Origin: Achromobacter ruhlandii
GTDB lineage: Bacteria; Pseudomonadota; Gammaproteobacteria; Burkholderiales; Burkholderiaceae_B
Direction: 5' to 3'
NCBI RefSeq assembly: GCF_902859695.1
Contig: NZ_CADIJL010000043.1
Location: 1 to 49,069, forward strand
DNA: 49,069 bases
Shown piece after piece: positions 17,875 through 26,214 of this stretch (positions are counted from its first letter, which is position 1; each line of letters opens with the position of its first letter). The notes under the pieces are model-generated. The model ran no database searches, had not been told where the DNA came from, and saw nothing but the letters and a program-made list of their open reading frames with translations. A program made the translations under genes and the position numbers.

Positions 17875-19161
17875 ATGTCTTCCGCCTCAGCCGTTTCCCC
17901 CTCCGCCCCGACCGCCGCGCCGCAGGCCGACTACCTGGCGCGCGGCACGCCAGCGTTGCGTCGCGCCCAATGGGCCTTGTTCGCCGCGGGCTTTTCCACC
18001 TTTTCGCTGCTGTACTGCGTGCAGCCGTTGATGCCGCTGTTCACACACGGCTTCGGCGTGTCGCCGGCGCAGAGCAGCCTGGTGCTGTCGCTCTGTACCG
18101 GCCTGCTGGCCGTGGCGATCTTCCTGGTGGGGTTGTTCTCGCAGGCGCTCCCGCGCAAGCGCATCATGGCGCTATCGCTGTTCGCCTCGGCCGTGCTGGG
18201 CACGGCGGCGGCGGTGGCGCCCGACTGGCACAGCCTGCTGGTGCTGCGGGCCTTGCAGGGCGTGGCCATGGGCGGGGTGCCGGCCGTGGCCATGGCCTAT
18301 CTGGCCGAAGAGGTGGAGCCCGACACGCTCGGCTTCGTGATGGGGCTCTACATCAGCGGCAGTGCCTTCGGCGGGCTGTCGGGGCGGGTGATCACCGGCC
18401 TGGTGTCGGATCATTTCGGCTGGCGCGCGGCGCTCGGCACGCTGGGCCTGCTGGGCATCGCCGCGGCGCTGCTGTTTGTGTGGCTGCTGCCGGCGTCGCG
18501 CCGTTTCACGCCGCGGCGCTCGCGTGGCTGGGCCGGGGTGGCGGGCGACGTGCGCGCGGGCATCGGCGCCCACTTGCGCAACGGCCCGCTGTGCGGCCTG
18601 TTCGCCATGGGCGGCCTGCTGATGGGCGCATTCGTCACGGTCTACAACTACGTCGGCTTCCGCCTGCTGGCGCCGCCGTTCTCGCTGAGCCAGACCTTCA
18701 TCGGCTTCATCTTCGTGGTGTATCTGGTGGGCATCTTCGCCTCGACCTATTTCGGCCGCCTGGCGGACCGGCACGGACGCGGCGCGATGCTGGCGGCGGC
18801 CACCGGCCTGGCGCTGGCGGGGCTGTTGCTGACGCTGTCGGAGGCCTTGCCCGTGCTGATCGGCGGCATCGTGGTGTTCACCTTCGGCTTTTTCGCCGCG
18901 CACGCGGTGGCCAGCGGCTGGGTCGGCCAGATGTCGCGCGGCTACAAGGCGCTGGCGGCCTCGCTCTACCTGCTGGTGTACTACGTTGGCTCCAGTGTGC
19001 TGGGGGCGCTGGGCGGCCAGTTCTGGACTGGTGGCGGCTGGCCCGGCGTGGCGGCGATGGCCGGCAGCCTGCTGGCCTTGGCGCTGGCGATCAGCGCGGC
19101 GCTGTACTGGCGCACCGCGCGCCCGCCGCAGGCGTCGGCGGTGGGGCGGGGCGCGTCATAA
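17875..19161 (+). CDS. MFS transporter, YnfM-like
   Basis: A 428-aa major facilitator with 12 predicted hydrophobic segments. LLYCVQPLMPLF at the first helix, the MALSLFASAVLG/LRALQGVAMGGVPAVAMAYLAEEV region and GLYISGSAFGGLSGRVITGLVSDHFGWR match the YnfM branch of small-molecule exporters. A charged loop (RRFTPRRSRGW) separates the two halves. ATG 17875 (MSSASAVSP) is chosen because it gives a normal length; starts at 17788 and 17812 are possible but would reach into the operator region. Probably controlled by the divergent LysR gene. Substrate unknown. Confidence 0.88.
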   Translation: MSSASAVSPSAPTAAPQADYLARGTPALRRAQWALFAAGFSTFSLLYCVQPLMPLFTHGFGVSPAQSSLVLSLCTGLLAVAIFLVGLFSQALPRKRIMALSLFASAVLGTAAAVAPDWHSLLVLRALQGVAMGGVPAVAMAYLAEEVEPDTLGFVMGLYISGSAFGGLSGRVITGLVSDHFGWRAALGTLGLLGIAAALLFVWLLPASRRFTPRRSRGWAGVAGDVRAGIGAHLRNGPLCGLFAMGGLLMGAFVTVYNYVGFRLLAPPFSLSQTFIGFIFVVYLVGIFASTYFGRLADRHGRGAMLAAATGLALAGLLLTLSEALPVLIGGIVVFTFGFFAAHAVASGWVGQMSRGYKALAASLYLLVYYVGSSVLGALGGQFWTGGGWPGVAAMAGSLLALALAISAALYWRTARPPQASAVGRGAS

Positions 19162-19192
19162 TCGGGGCTGTGATTCACTGCGGAGGCCGCTG

Positions 19193-19615
19193 ATGTTCTC
19201 GCATGTCTGCCTTGGCGTCGGCGATTTCGATCGCGCCTACGCCTTTTATTCCGCTCTGGCGGATGCGCTGGGGCTTGAGCCGCGCTTTTTCGAGCGCGAG
19301 CGGCCCTGGGCCGGTTGGCAGCCGGCGGGCGGCGGTCGACCGCTGCTGGTGATCGGCGCGCCACTCGATGGCGCGCCCGCCACGTCGGGCAATGGCCAGA
19401 TGACAGCGTTCCTGGCCGCTGACCGCGCCACCGTGGACCGCTGCCATGCGTTGGCGCTGGCACACGGCGGCCGCTGCGAAGGCCCCCCGGGGCTGCGGCC
19501 GCGCTATCACGCCGATTACTACGGCGCGTATTTCCGCGACCCCGACGGCAACAAGCTGTGCGTGGTCTGCCATACGGCCCGAGAGCGGGCCGGCCACGCC
19601 GCCATCGGAAGCTAG
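19193..19615 (+). CDS. VOC (glyoxalase-fold) family protein
   Basis: A 140-aa protein of the vicinal oxygen chelate superfamily. It begins FSHVCLGVGDFDRAYAFYSALADALGL and ends YYGAYFRDPDGNKLCVVCH, with the metal-binding His/Glu positions of the fold only partly conserved. Many such proteins are dioxygenase- or glyoxalase-like enzymes or resistance proteins; the substrate is unknown. GGAGG lies six bases before the ATG. It follows the MFS gene by 31 bases on the same strand and may be co-transcribed with it. Confidence 0.87.
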   Translation: MFSHVCLGVGDFDRAYAFYSALADALGLEPRFFERERPWAGWQPAGGGRPLLVIGAPLDGAPATSGNGQMTAFLAADRATVDRCHALALAHGGRCEGPPGLRPRYHADYYGAYFRDPDGNKLCVVCHTARERAGHAAIGS

Positions 19616-19918
19616 CTAGGCCGGGGTCCGGAAGGCCGGCGCCGTCGCCTCGGTCGCCAGGGTCGCATCGATGCCCTGGCTGAGCGCCGCCAGCAGCAGG
19701 CGCGGGTCCAGGGTCAACTGGGCCAGCACCACGCTGCATCGGGACAGCCTTGCCAGGTCGTCGGGTTTCAGGTCGGCCAGCCAGCGGCAGGCCTGGGCCG
19801 ATATCTGCATGCCGGCCAGCGCCGGCAGGTTGCCGGTGCGAGCCATCCGCTGCAGCAGCAGCAGATACATGAGATTGGTTTCGTGGATATCGCGCAGAAG
19901 TTCGGTGGGTTGCGGCAT
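19616..19918 (-). CDS. Orphan FlhD-like transcriptional regulator
   Basis: A 100-aa protein resembling FlhD, the partner of FlhC in the flagellar master regulator. The N-terminal stretch TELLRDIHETNLMYLLLLQRM aligns with the FlhD signature (SELL..I.D.NLSYLLLAQR), followed by the LADL...DLARLSRCSVVLAQLTLDPRLLLAALSQ segment. No flhC follows and no flagellar gene is in the window, so this is a paralogue rather than the flhDC operon. GAGGGG lies upstream of the ATG. Its stop is directly adjacent to the stop of the convergent VOC gene. It could pair with a distant FlhC or act alone. Confidence 0.75.
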   Translation of the reverse strand: MPQPTELLRDIHETNLMYLLLLQRMARTGNLPALAGMQISAQACRWLADLKPDDLARLSRCSVVLAQLTLDPRLLLAALSQGIDATLATEATAPAFRTPA

Positions 19919-20033
19919 CGGGTGCCCCTCACTTCATTGAATCCGCGGCCAGGCGGCTGCCGGGCCAGGAACAGGCAAGGCGCGAGCGTCCTGAATGGGC
20001 GTCTGATCAAGCCCGGGCGGGCTTGTGTGCCGG

Positions 20034-20051
20034 TATGGTCTGTCGACCATA
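20034..20051. promoter_or_regulatory. Inverted repeat, possible operator
   Basis: TATGGT-CTGTCG-ACCATA: perfect 6-bp arms with a 6-base spacer, in the divergent region between the FlhD-like gene and the DUF2325 gene. It sits about 120 bases upstream of the FlhD-like start. No known regulator is assigned. Confidence 0.35.
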
Positions 20052-20127
20052 TTTAAGCGATCCGGGGCCGTCAGTAATGGATTTCCCGGAGCCTCGGCGG
20101 GGCATATCGATACATAAGTAACCAGAC

Positions 20128-20146
20128 GCATTCTCATTTATAATGC
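20128..20146. promoter_or_regulatory. Probable Fur box overlapping a TATAAT -10 element
   Basis: GCATTCTCATTTATAATGC is a 19-bp imperfect palindrome that includes ATTCTCATT, a common half of Fur boxes (consensus GATAATGATAATCATTATC). It overlaps a perfect TATAAT at 20139-20144 that would serve the DUF2325 gene, so Fur binding would block the promoter. The assignment as Fur rather than another regulator is inference. Confidence 0.5.
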
Positions 20147-20211
20147 CTCGCATGCCGAACGGTGCCCGCGCGTGCGGGCGCCGCGTTGCCCGCCATCCCG
20201 AGAGGCCCACG

Positions 20212-20928
20212 ATGTCCCTAGCTTTCCAGGCCCCCAATTCACTGCACCGAGAGCACGCGGCCCTGCTGGCCGCCTACGGCCAGGCCCAGGCGCGCTGCAG
20301 CCGGCTCCTGAGCGCGCAGGCGCAACGCATCCAGTGCCTGGAAACCGAGGTATTCAAGTTGCGCGCCGCGGTGATCCAACGCGATACGGCGCTGGCCTGG
20401 GCGCGTGAAGACCGCGCCGCGCTCGAAGGCGCGATCCCCGGCCTGCCCAGGCGCGTGGCGCTGGCGCGGCGCGTGGCGCAGTTGATGGAGCGGGTGCAGG
20501 GCCTGATGCGCGAGCGCCTGGCGTGGCAGGACCGCGCCGCCGTCCAGGCGCGCGACCGTCCGCTCGATTCCGCGGCCGAACCGGCCGTTGCGCCCGCCGT
20601 CGTCGCCGCGGCCACGCTGCGCGAGAAATCGGTGTTGTGCGTGGGCGAGGACGCCATGGCCCTGATGCTGACGCGCAAGGTGGTGGAAATGGCTGGCGGA
20701 CGCTACCTCGGCCATTGCGGCGGCGAAAGCAGCGACGGCGACACGCTCGAAGCCAGCCTGGTGGCGGCCGACCTGGTGATCTGCCAGACCGGCTGCGTCA
20801 GTCACGGCGCCTATTGGCGCGTCAAGGACCACTGCACCCGCACCGGCAAGCAGTGCGTGCTGGTGGACAAGCCCGAGGCGCTGACGGCGTTGGGGCTGGC
20901 GCGCGAAAGCGTCGACGTGCCGCGCTGA
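20212..20928 (+). CDS. DUF2325 domain protein
   Basis: A 238-aa protein with an N-terminal coiled-coil-prone helical region (about residues 15-120, rich in Arg/Gln/Ala/Leu) and a C-terminal DUF2325 domain (about 138-230: SVLCVGEDAM, GGRYLGHCGG, DLVICQTGCVSHGAYWRV, CVLVDKPEALT). The function of this domain is not established; the conserved Cys/His residues suggest metal or redox binding. A start at 20143 is possible in frame, but the likely transcription start is near 20151, so ATG 20212 (preceded by GAGAGG) is preferred. A probable Fur box covers the promoter, pointing to iron-responsive expression. Confidence 0.82.
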   Translation: MSLAFQAPNSLHREHAALLAAYGQAQARCSRLLSAQAQRIQCLETEVFKLRAAVIQRDTALAWAREDRAALEGAIPGLPRRVALARRVAQLMERVQGLMRERLAWQDRAAVQARDRPLDSAAEPAVAPAVVAAATLREKSVLCVGEDAMALMLTRKVVEMAGGRYLGHCGGESSDGDTLEASLVAADLVICQTGCVSHGAYWRVKDHCTRTGKQCVLVDKPEALTALGLARESVDVPR

Positions 20929-21060
20929 GTTCCGGGCAGGCGACGCCTGTCAGCCCGGGACGGCCTCGGAACCGGCGGCAAGGTGTAATGCCGAGTTACC
21001 GAGGGTTGCGGCTGTCGCGCCGCGCCCGCAATACAGTCTGGGAAGCCTGCAGGAGATTCC

Positions 21061-24000
21061 ATGCTGACCCAGCGAGACCGTGTACCCCACCCCTGGACCG
21101 ATACGCTTGCGCGGCTCGAAGACGAGCGCGTGATGTTGCAACGCATTGCCGCCGGCGTGCCGCTGGCCGAGGTGCTGGGCCATATGCTGCACGCCATAGA
21201 AGCCCAGTCCAGCGTCGAACTGCGCGCCTCGATCGCGCTGGTCGATGACAGCGGCAAGGTCCTGCGCCATGGCGCGGCGCCCAGCCTGCCGCACGATTTC
21301 AATAGCGCTGTCGACCGTGCGCCGATCGGCCCGGACATGGCCTCGTGGGGCAGGGCGGCGGATTCCGGCAGTCCCGTCTACGTCGAAGACATTGCCAGTC
21401 ATCCGGCCTGGGCGTCGTGGCGCGACCTGGCGCTGTCGCACGGCCTGCGGGCCTGCTGGTCAACGCCGATCAAGGCCCCCGATGGGCGCCTGCTTGGGGT
21501 GTTCTCGAATTACTACGGCGCGCCGCGCACGCCGTCGGCCGACGATATCGACGCCATCGCGGTGGTCACGCGCAGCGCCGCGCTGGCGATCGAACGCCAC
21601 CTGACAGAAGTGGCGCTGCGCCGCAGCGGCGAACGCTGGCGCGCCATGTTCGACGGCATGCAGGAAGCCTTCTTCCTGAGCGAAGCCCTGCGTGACGCGC
21701 GGGGCCGCATCGTCGATTTCCGGTTCATCGAGGTCAATCCCGCGTTCGAGCGGCAAAGTGGCATGAAGGAGGGCGATACGCTCGGCCACACCCTGCGCGA
21801 GATGATTCCCGGGGTGCCTGACCAGATCCTTGACACGTTCGCGCAGGTGGTCGAAACCGGCGAGCCGGCGCAGTTCGAATTCGCGGTGCCATCGCCGCAG
21901 CCGGCCTGGTACGAGGCGCGCGCGCGGCGCGAAGGCGAAAACCAGATGATGGCGCTGTTCCTCGATGTCACGGCGCGCAAGACCGCCGAGGCGGAATTGT
22001 GGGAAGGCCAGCACCGCAAGAACTTCGTGCTGGCGCTGGGCGACCGCATGCGCGAATTGCAGCAGCAGGCGGCGATCGAACAACTGGCATGCGAAAGCCT
22101 GGGCCAGCATCTGGCGCTGGGCCTGGTCGCGGTGGTGGATTGGCCAGGCGGGGACAGCGGGCCGCAGGTTTCCTCGTGTTGGCAGGCGCAGGGCAATGGC
22201 GGCGGCGAAGATCTGGATGCCGACTTGCTGGGCCGCATCCGCGAGACGCTGTCGGAAGCCCGCACGATCTTTCTGGAGCCGTTGCTGGGACGGGCCAATG
22301 GCGACATCCTGCCTTCGGCGATCGTGGTGCCGACGGCCCGCTGGGGCCGCCCGGACGGGGCGCTGGTGGTGCGGCCGGCGGCCGGCTCCCGGCTCAAGCG
22401 CGGTGACGTGGCCTGCATCGAAGAAGTGGCCGAGCGCCTGTGCGGCGCGGTCGAGCGTTCGCAGTACGCTCGCATGCTGGAACAGCGGGTCGAGCACGCG
22501 ATCGCCGAGCGCGACCGCATCTGGCGCCTGTCGCCCGAATTGCTGGCGGTGGTCGACGCGAAGGGACGCTATGCCAGCGTCAATCCCGCCGTGCGCGCGA
22601 TCCTGGGTTGGACGCAGGAGCAGTTCCTGGCCATGGGACTGCGTCAGCAGATCCATCCGGACGACTACGAAGCCACCCGCGAGGCCCTGGCGCAGGCCCG
22701 CCGCGCCGAAGGCCCGCAGGGCGTGCGGCACCTGGAGAACCGCATCCTCAAGCGCGATGGCAGCTATGCCTGGATCACCTGGAGCATGTCGTGGGCGCAG
22801 GACAGCCTGTACATGGCCGGGCGCGACGACACCGACCTGAAGTCGCAGGCCGAGACACTGCTGGAAACCGAGAACGCCTTGCGGCAGGCGCAGAAGATGG
22901 AGGCGGTCGGGCGCCTGACGGGAGGCATTGCGCATGACTTCAACAACATGCTGCAAGGGATCACCGGGGCGCTATACCTGATCCAACGCAAGCTGGCCGC
23001 GGGCGTGCCGGAACAGGCCGTGCGCTTCGTCGGCGTGGCAATGGATTCGGCCAATCGCGCGGCGCACCTGACGCAGCGTCTCTTGACGTTTTCGCGGCGC
23101 CAGCCGATCGACCCGCAGCCTTTCTCAGTCGCCAGCACGCTGCAGTCCATGATCGATCTGTTCCATCGCTACACCGGCGAGGGCGTGTCGCTGGCCTTCG
23201 ACCTGGAGGCGGAATTGTGGCCGGTGCGCTGCGACCGCAACCAGTTCGAGAATGCCTTGCTGAACCTGGTGATCAACGCCTGCGATGCCATGCCCGACGG
23301 CGGCCTGTTGACCATCGCGGCCCTGAACGCGCGCCTGGATCCGGCCTTCCTGCGGCCGTATCCGGGCGTGCAGGCGGGCGCCTTCGTGGAAGTGCGCGTG
23401 ACCGACGCGGGCTGCGGCATGACGCCCGACGTGCTGGCGCATGCCTTCGATCCCTTCTTCACCACCAAGCCGCTGGGCGAGGGCACCGGCCTGGGCCTGT
23501 CGATGATCTATGGCTTTGCCAAGCAGGCGGGCGGCGTTGTGACGCTGGACAGCCGGGTTGGCCAAGGAACCTCGGTCAGGATCTTCCTGCCGCGCTATGA
23601 AGGGGTGCCCGCCAGCACCGCCGTGCTCACGCCGCCGTCCGGCGCGCGCGCGGAGCCGGCGCGCGAGGCGGTGGTGCTGGTCGTGGAGGACGACGCCAAT
23701 GTGCGCGAGATGGTCTGCGAGTTCCTGGCCGAACAGGGCATGCGGGTGCTCACGGCCAGCGACGGCGACGCCGGGCTGGAACGCTTGCGCACGGTCGGCG
23801 CTCTCGATCTGCTGGTGACCGACGTCGGCCTGCCGGGCCTGAACGGCCGCCAGTTGGCGGACGCCGCGCGCGCCATTCATCCTGGCCTGAAAGTGCTGTT
23901 GATGACCGGCTATGCGGAAAGCGCGGCGCGCGGCTCGGGCTTCCTGGACAGCGGCATGGAATTGATCGTCAAGCCATTCGCGCTCGACACATTGGCCGAG

Positions 24001-24072
24001 CGCGTGCTGCGGATGCTGGAGCCCGCCGGCATCGGCATCGACGACGCGCGGGTCGCGGCGCCGCGGTCCTGA
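21061..24072 (+). CDS. Hybrid sensor histidine kinase (GAF-PAS-PAS-HK-REC)
   Basis: A 1003-aa cytoplasmic kinase without membrane segments. Order: GAF domain (~15-180), PAS (~190-310), a second GAF-like region (~330-480), PAS with PAC (~490-610), HisKA with phospho-accepting His625 in GGIAHDFNNML, HATPase_c (~720-860: NLVINACDAMPDGG, DAGCGMTP, GEGTGLGLSMIYG) and a C-terminal receiver with Asp921 in LLVTDVGLPG. No HPt domain is attached or nearby, so the relay partner is unknown. AGGAG precedes the ATG. The next gene downstream has a sigma-54 promoter, and the receiver-bearing enhancer-binding protein at 27.5 kb is a possible target, though this is only positional inference. Confidence 0.92.
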   Translation: MLTQRDRVPHPWTDTLARLEDERVMLQRIAAGVPLAEVLGHMLHAIEAQSSVELRASIALVDDSGKVLRHGAAPSLPHDFNSAVDRAPIGPDMASWGRAADSGSPVYVEDIASHPAWASWRDLALSHGLRACWSTPIKAPDGRLLGVFSNYYGAPRTPSADDIDAIAVVTRSAALAIERHLTEVALRRSGERWRAMFDGMQEAFFLSEALRDARGRIVDFRFIEVNPAFERQSGMKEGDTLGHTLREMIPGVPDQILDTFAQVVETGEPAQFEFAVPSPQPAWYEARARREGENQMMALFLDVTARKTAEAELWEGQHRKNFVLALGDRMRELQQQAAIEQLACESLGQHLALGLVAVVDWPGGDSGPQVSSCWQAQGNGGGEDLDADLLGRIRETLSEARTIFLEPLLGRANGDILPSAIVVPTARWGRPDGALVVRPAAGSRLKRGDVACIEEVAERLCGAVERSQYARMLEQRVEHAIAERDRIWRLSPELLAVVDAKGRYASVNPAVRAILGWTQEQFLAMGLRQQIHPDDYEATREALAQARRAEGPQGVRHLENRILKRDGSYAWITWSMSWAQDSLYMAGRDDTDLKSQAETLLETENALRQAQKMEAVGRLTGGIAHDFNNMLQGITGALYLIQRKLAAGVPEQAVRFVGVAMDSANRAAHLTQRLLTFSRRQPIDPQPFSVASTLQSMIDLFHRYTGEGVSLAFDLEAELWPVRCDRNQFENALLNLVINACDAMPDGGLLTIAALNARLDPAFLRPYPGVQAGAFVEVRVTDAGCGMTPDVLAHAFDPFFTTKPLGEGTGLGLSMIYGFAKQAGGVVTLDSRVGQGTSVRIFLPRYEGVPASTAVLTPPSGARAEPAREAVVLVVEDDANVREMVCEFLAEQGMRVLTASDGDAGLERLRTVGALDLLVTDVGLPGLNGRQLADAARAIHPGLKVLLMTGYAESAARGSGFLDSGMELIVKPFALDTLAERVLRMLEPAGIGIDDARVAAPRS

Positions 24073-24096
24073 TCCGATTGGCCCCCGGTTGCAAAG

Positions 24097-24113
24097 GGCG
24101 GTAAATATTGCCG
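24097..24113. promoter_or_regulatory. Candidate enhancer (UAS) site, copy 1
   Basis: GGCGGTAAATATTGCCG, a quasi-palindrome (CGGTAA-ATA-TTGCCG) centred about 68 bases before the predicted sigma-54 transcription start of the 24198 gene. The identical 17 bases occur upstream of the rpoN sigma-54 promoter (26215-26231). Two exact copies at sigma-54 promoters suggest the binding site of an enhancer-binding protein. Confidence 0.5.
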
Positions 24114-24146
24114 ATGCGCGGCGGGGCGCGCGGGGCGAGGCGACGC

Positions 24147-24162
24147 GGGCACGGCGATTGCT
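24147..24162 (+). promoter_or_regulatory. Sigma-54 (-24/-12) promoter
   Basis: GGGCACGGCGATTGCT matches the RpoN consensus TGGCACG-N4-TTGCW, with GG at 24148-24149 and GC at 24160-24161 (exactly GG-N10-GC). Predicted transcription start near 24173, 25 bases before the ATG of the downstream gene. Confidence 0.85.
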
Positions 24163-24197
24163 GTCATGGCAGGGCAACCTCAACAAGGAGTGTACCC

Positions 24198-24551
24198 ATG
24201 AAAATCCGTGCCTTGACCTATGCCATCGTAGTCGCCGCCAGCCTGGGCGGAAGCGGCGCCGCCTGGGCCCAATCCGCCAGTCCCACCGCTCCGTCGACGA
24301 CGCCCAATGATGGCACGGCGGTGCAACCCAACCGTCCGGTGCCGCCGGGCCAGGCCGCGCCGGCGCCCAATGCGGCGCCGAATATGCCGAGCACGCCGCC
24401 CAATCTGGACAAGCACAATGCGCCGTCGTCGGACAAGCGCAGTGGCGAGATGTCCAACCGTCACAAAGAAGCCAACGACAATGTGCCGCGCACGCCGGCG
24501 GCCGGCGCCACGCCGCCTCCGGGCTATCCCAACACGGGCGGCAGCAAGTGA
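24198..24551 (+). CDS. Secreted proline-rich hypothetical protein
   Basis: A 117-aa protein with a clear signal peptide (MKIRALTYAIVVAASLGG...AWAQ) and a mature part of ~90 residues that is low-complexity: rich in Pro, Ala, Asn, Ser, with almost no hydrophobic core (SPTAPSTTPNDGTAVQPN; DKHNAPSSDKRSGEMSN). It is probably disordered in the periplasm. No family is recognised. AAGGAG lies upstream of the ATG. It has its own sigma-54 promoter and a strong terminator downstream, so it is monocistronic. It ends in tail-to-tail orientation with rpoN. Confidence 0.78.
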   Translation: MKIRALTYAIVVAASLGGSGAAWAQSASPTAPSTTPNDGTAVQPNRPVPPGQAAPAPNAAPNMPSTPPNLDKHNAPSSDKRSGEMSNRHKEANDNVPRTPAAGATPPPGYPNTGGSK

Positions 24552-24579
24552 TCGGCGCGGGCTGACGCCCGCTCCTGCG

Positions 24580-24628
24580 CTCCCTCCGGCGGACGTTCCC
24601 TGTGCCGCCGGAGGGAGTTGTTTTTTTG
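24580..24628 (+). terminator. Intrinsic terminator
   Basis: A 13-bp GC-rich stem (CTCCCTCCGGCGG / CCGCCGGAGGGAG, 24580-24592 and 24605-24617) is followed by TTG and seven T's. It ends the 24198 gene; rpoN converges from the right with its stop at 24632, so the stem may also slow rpoN transcripts. Confidence 0.9.
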
Positions 24629-24631
24629 GGC

Positions 24632-26071
24632 TCAGTGTTCGCGTCGCAATTCCGCCGGCGGCAGGCGCAGCTGGCCCCGGTACTTCGAGACAGTGCGACG
24701 CGCCAGCACGATGCCGTTGTTGGCCAATTGCTGGGCCAGCGCCACGTCGGACAGGGGCATCGCGGGATCCTCGGCCTCGATCAGTTCCTTGATCAGCGCC
24801 CGCACCGCGGCGGCCGAGCAGGTGCCGCCGGAATCGGTGGGCAGTTCGCGCGAGAAGAAGTGGCGGAATTCGAAGACGCCCCGCGGCGTGACCATGTACT
24901 TGCTGACGGTGGCGCGCGAGACGGTGGATTCGTGCATGTCCAGGTCGTCGGCGACTTCCTTGAGCATCAGGGGCCGCAGCGCCACTTCGCCATATTCGAA
25001 GAACGTCTGCTGGCGCTTGACGATGGCCTCGGCCACGCGCTGGATGGTGGTGTAGCGCTGTTCGACGTTGCGCACCAGCCAACGCGCCTCCTGCAGTTCC
25101 TGCGCCATCGGGCTACGGTCGTCCAGCCGCGCGCGCCGGAACAGGTCGGCGTATACCTGGTGCAGGCGGGCCTGGGGCATGGCGCCCCGGTTGGGCACCA
25201 CGCGCCAGCGCGAACGCCATTTGTCGACGAACACGTCGGGCACCACGTAGACCGGCGCCTGGGCGTCGTAGCGGCGGCCGGGCTTGGGATCGAGGCCACG
25301 GATCAACGCGCAGGCGTCGCGCAGTTCGTCATCCGAGCAATTGAGGGCGCGTCGCAGGCCGGCGCTGTCATTCTTGGCGAGCCGGTCGATCTGTTCGCGC
25401 ACGATGCGCAGCGCCAGCGCACGCAGCGAAGCGCTCAGTCCCGGCGCGGCTTCCAGCTGCAATGCCAGGCATTCCTGCAGGTCTCGCGCGCCCAGGCCGG
25501 GCGCGTCCAGCTGCTGTACCAGTCGCAGCGCCGTCAGCCATTCGGCGTCGTCGGGCGGCGGCGAGAAGTCCGGGCTCAGATCGTCGCACAGGCTGGCGGT
25601 CGGGGTGCGCAGGTAGCCATCCTCGTCCAGCGAATCGATAATGAATTCCGCCAGCAGGCGGTCACGCGCGCCCAGCCGGTAGCTGCCCAACTCCAGCGAC
25701 AGCTTTTCCCGCATCGAGACCGGTGCGCTGGCCCATTGACCCAGGTCGCGGTCTTCGCCGTCGGCGCGGGCGGGAGACGGGTAGTCACCGCCGTATTCGG
25801 ACGCGGCGGCCGGCGCCTCTTCGGTCGGGGTGGACGAAGAGGGGGCGGGCGCCGCCTCGGCGGCGGGGTTGGCGCTGTCCATGTCGGGGCGGCCTTCGGC
25901 GATATCGGCCGGGCCCGCGGCTTGCTCTTCCGCTTCCTCCAGGAAGGGATTGCTGGCCAGCGCCAGTTCCACCGCGGTGGTGAACTCCAGCGCCGACATC
26001 TGCAGCAGCTTGACCGATTGCTGCAGCCTCGGCGCCAGCGTCATCTGCTGCCGCAGGCGCAATTCTTGCAT
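24632..26071 (-). CDS. rpoN: RNA polymerase sigma-54 factor
   Basis: A 479-aa sigma-54. Region I begins LRLRQQMTLAPRLQQSVKLLQMSALEF; region II is acidic (residues ~60-115, Glu/Ala/Ser-rich); the core-binding region follows; the helix-turn-helix region includes HESTVSRATVSKYM; and the RpoN box near the C-terminus reads ARRTVSKYR, close to the canonical ARRTVAKYR. Length is standard. The setting is not the usual lptB-rpoN-hpf-ptsN: the gene is isolated next to two enhancer-binding protein genes. It has its own -24/-12 promoter at 26136-26151, so it is probably autoregulated. It may be a second rpoN of the genome. Confidence 0.95.
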   Translation of the reverse strand: MQELRLRQQMTLAPRLQQSVKLLQMSALEFTTAVELALASNPFLEEAEEQAAGPADIAEGRPDMDSANPAAEAAPAPSSSTPTEEAPAAASEYGGDYPSPARADGEDRDLGQWASAPVSMREKLSLELGSYRLGARDRLLAEFIIDSLDEDGYLRTPTASLCDDLSPDFSPPPDDAEWLTALRLVQQLDAPGLGARDLQECLALQLEAAPGLSASLRALALRIVREQIDRLAKNDSAGLRRALNCSDDELRDACALIRGLDPKPGRRYDAQAPVYVVPDVFVDKWRSRWRVVPNRGAMPQARLHQVYADLFRRARLDDRSPMAQELQEARWLVRNVEQRYTTIQRVAEAIVKRQQTFFEYGEVALRPLMLKEVADDLDMHESTVSRATVSKYMVTPRGVFEFRHFFSRELPTDSGGTCSAAAVRALIKELIEAEDPAMPLSDVALAQQLANNGIVLARRTVSKYRGQLRLPPAELRREH

Positions 26072-26135
26072 CGGGTGTCCCAAGAAATTCTCCCGCAGGG
26101 GCGGCCGCCGGAAAGGCGGCACATCCTTGTACTCA

Positions 26136-26151
26136 TGCAAAATCCATGCCC
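26136..26151 (-). promoter_or_regulatory. Sigma-54 promoter of rpoN (autoregulation)
   Basis: Minus strand GGGCATGGATTTTGCA: GG at 26150-26149, GC at 26138-26137, exact GG-N10-GC with TTGCA at -12. Predicted start near 26125, 54 bases before the rpoN ATG at 26071. Only the ACG to ATG change departs from consensus in the -24 element. Confidence 0.78.
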
Positions 26152-26214
26152 GCCACGCATTGCGGGGCGGCGAAGGCGGCGGTCGCCCCGGCGCGGCGGA
26201 CGGGATTACAAGGC

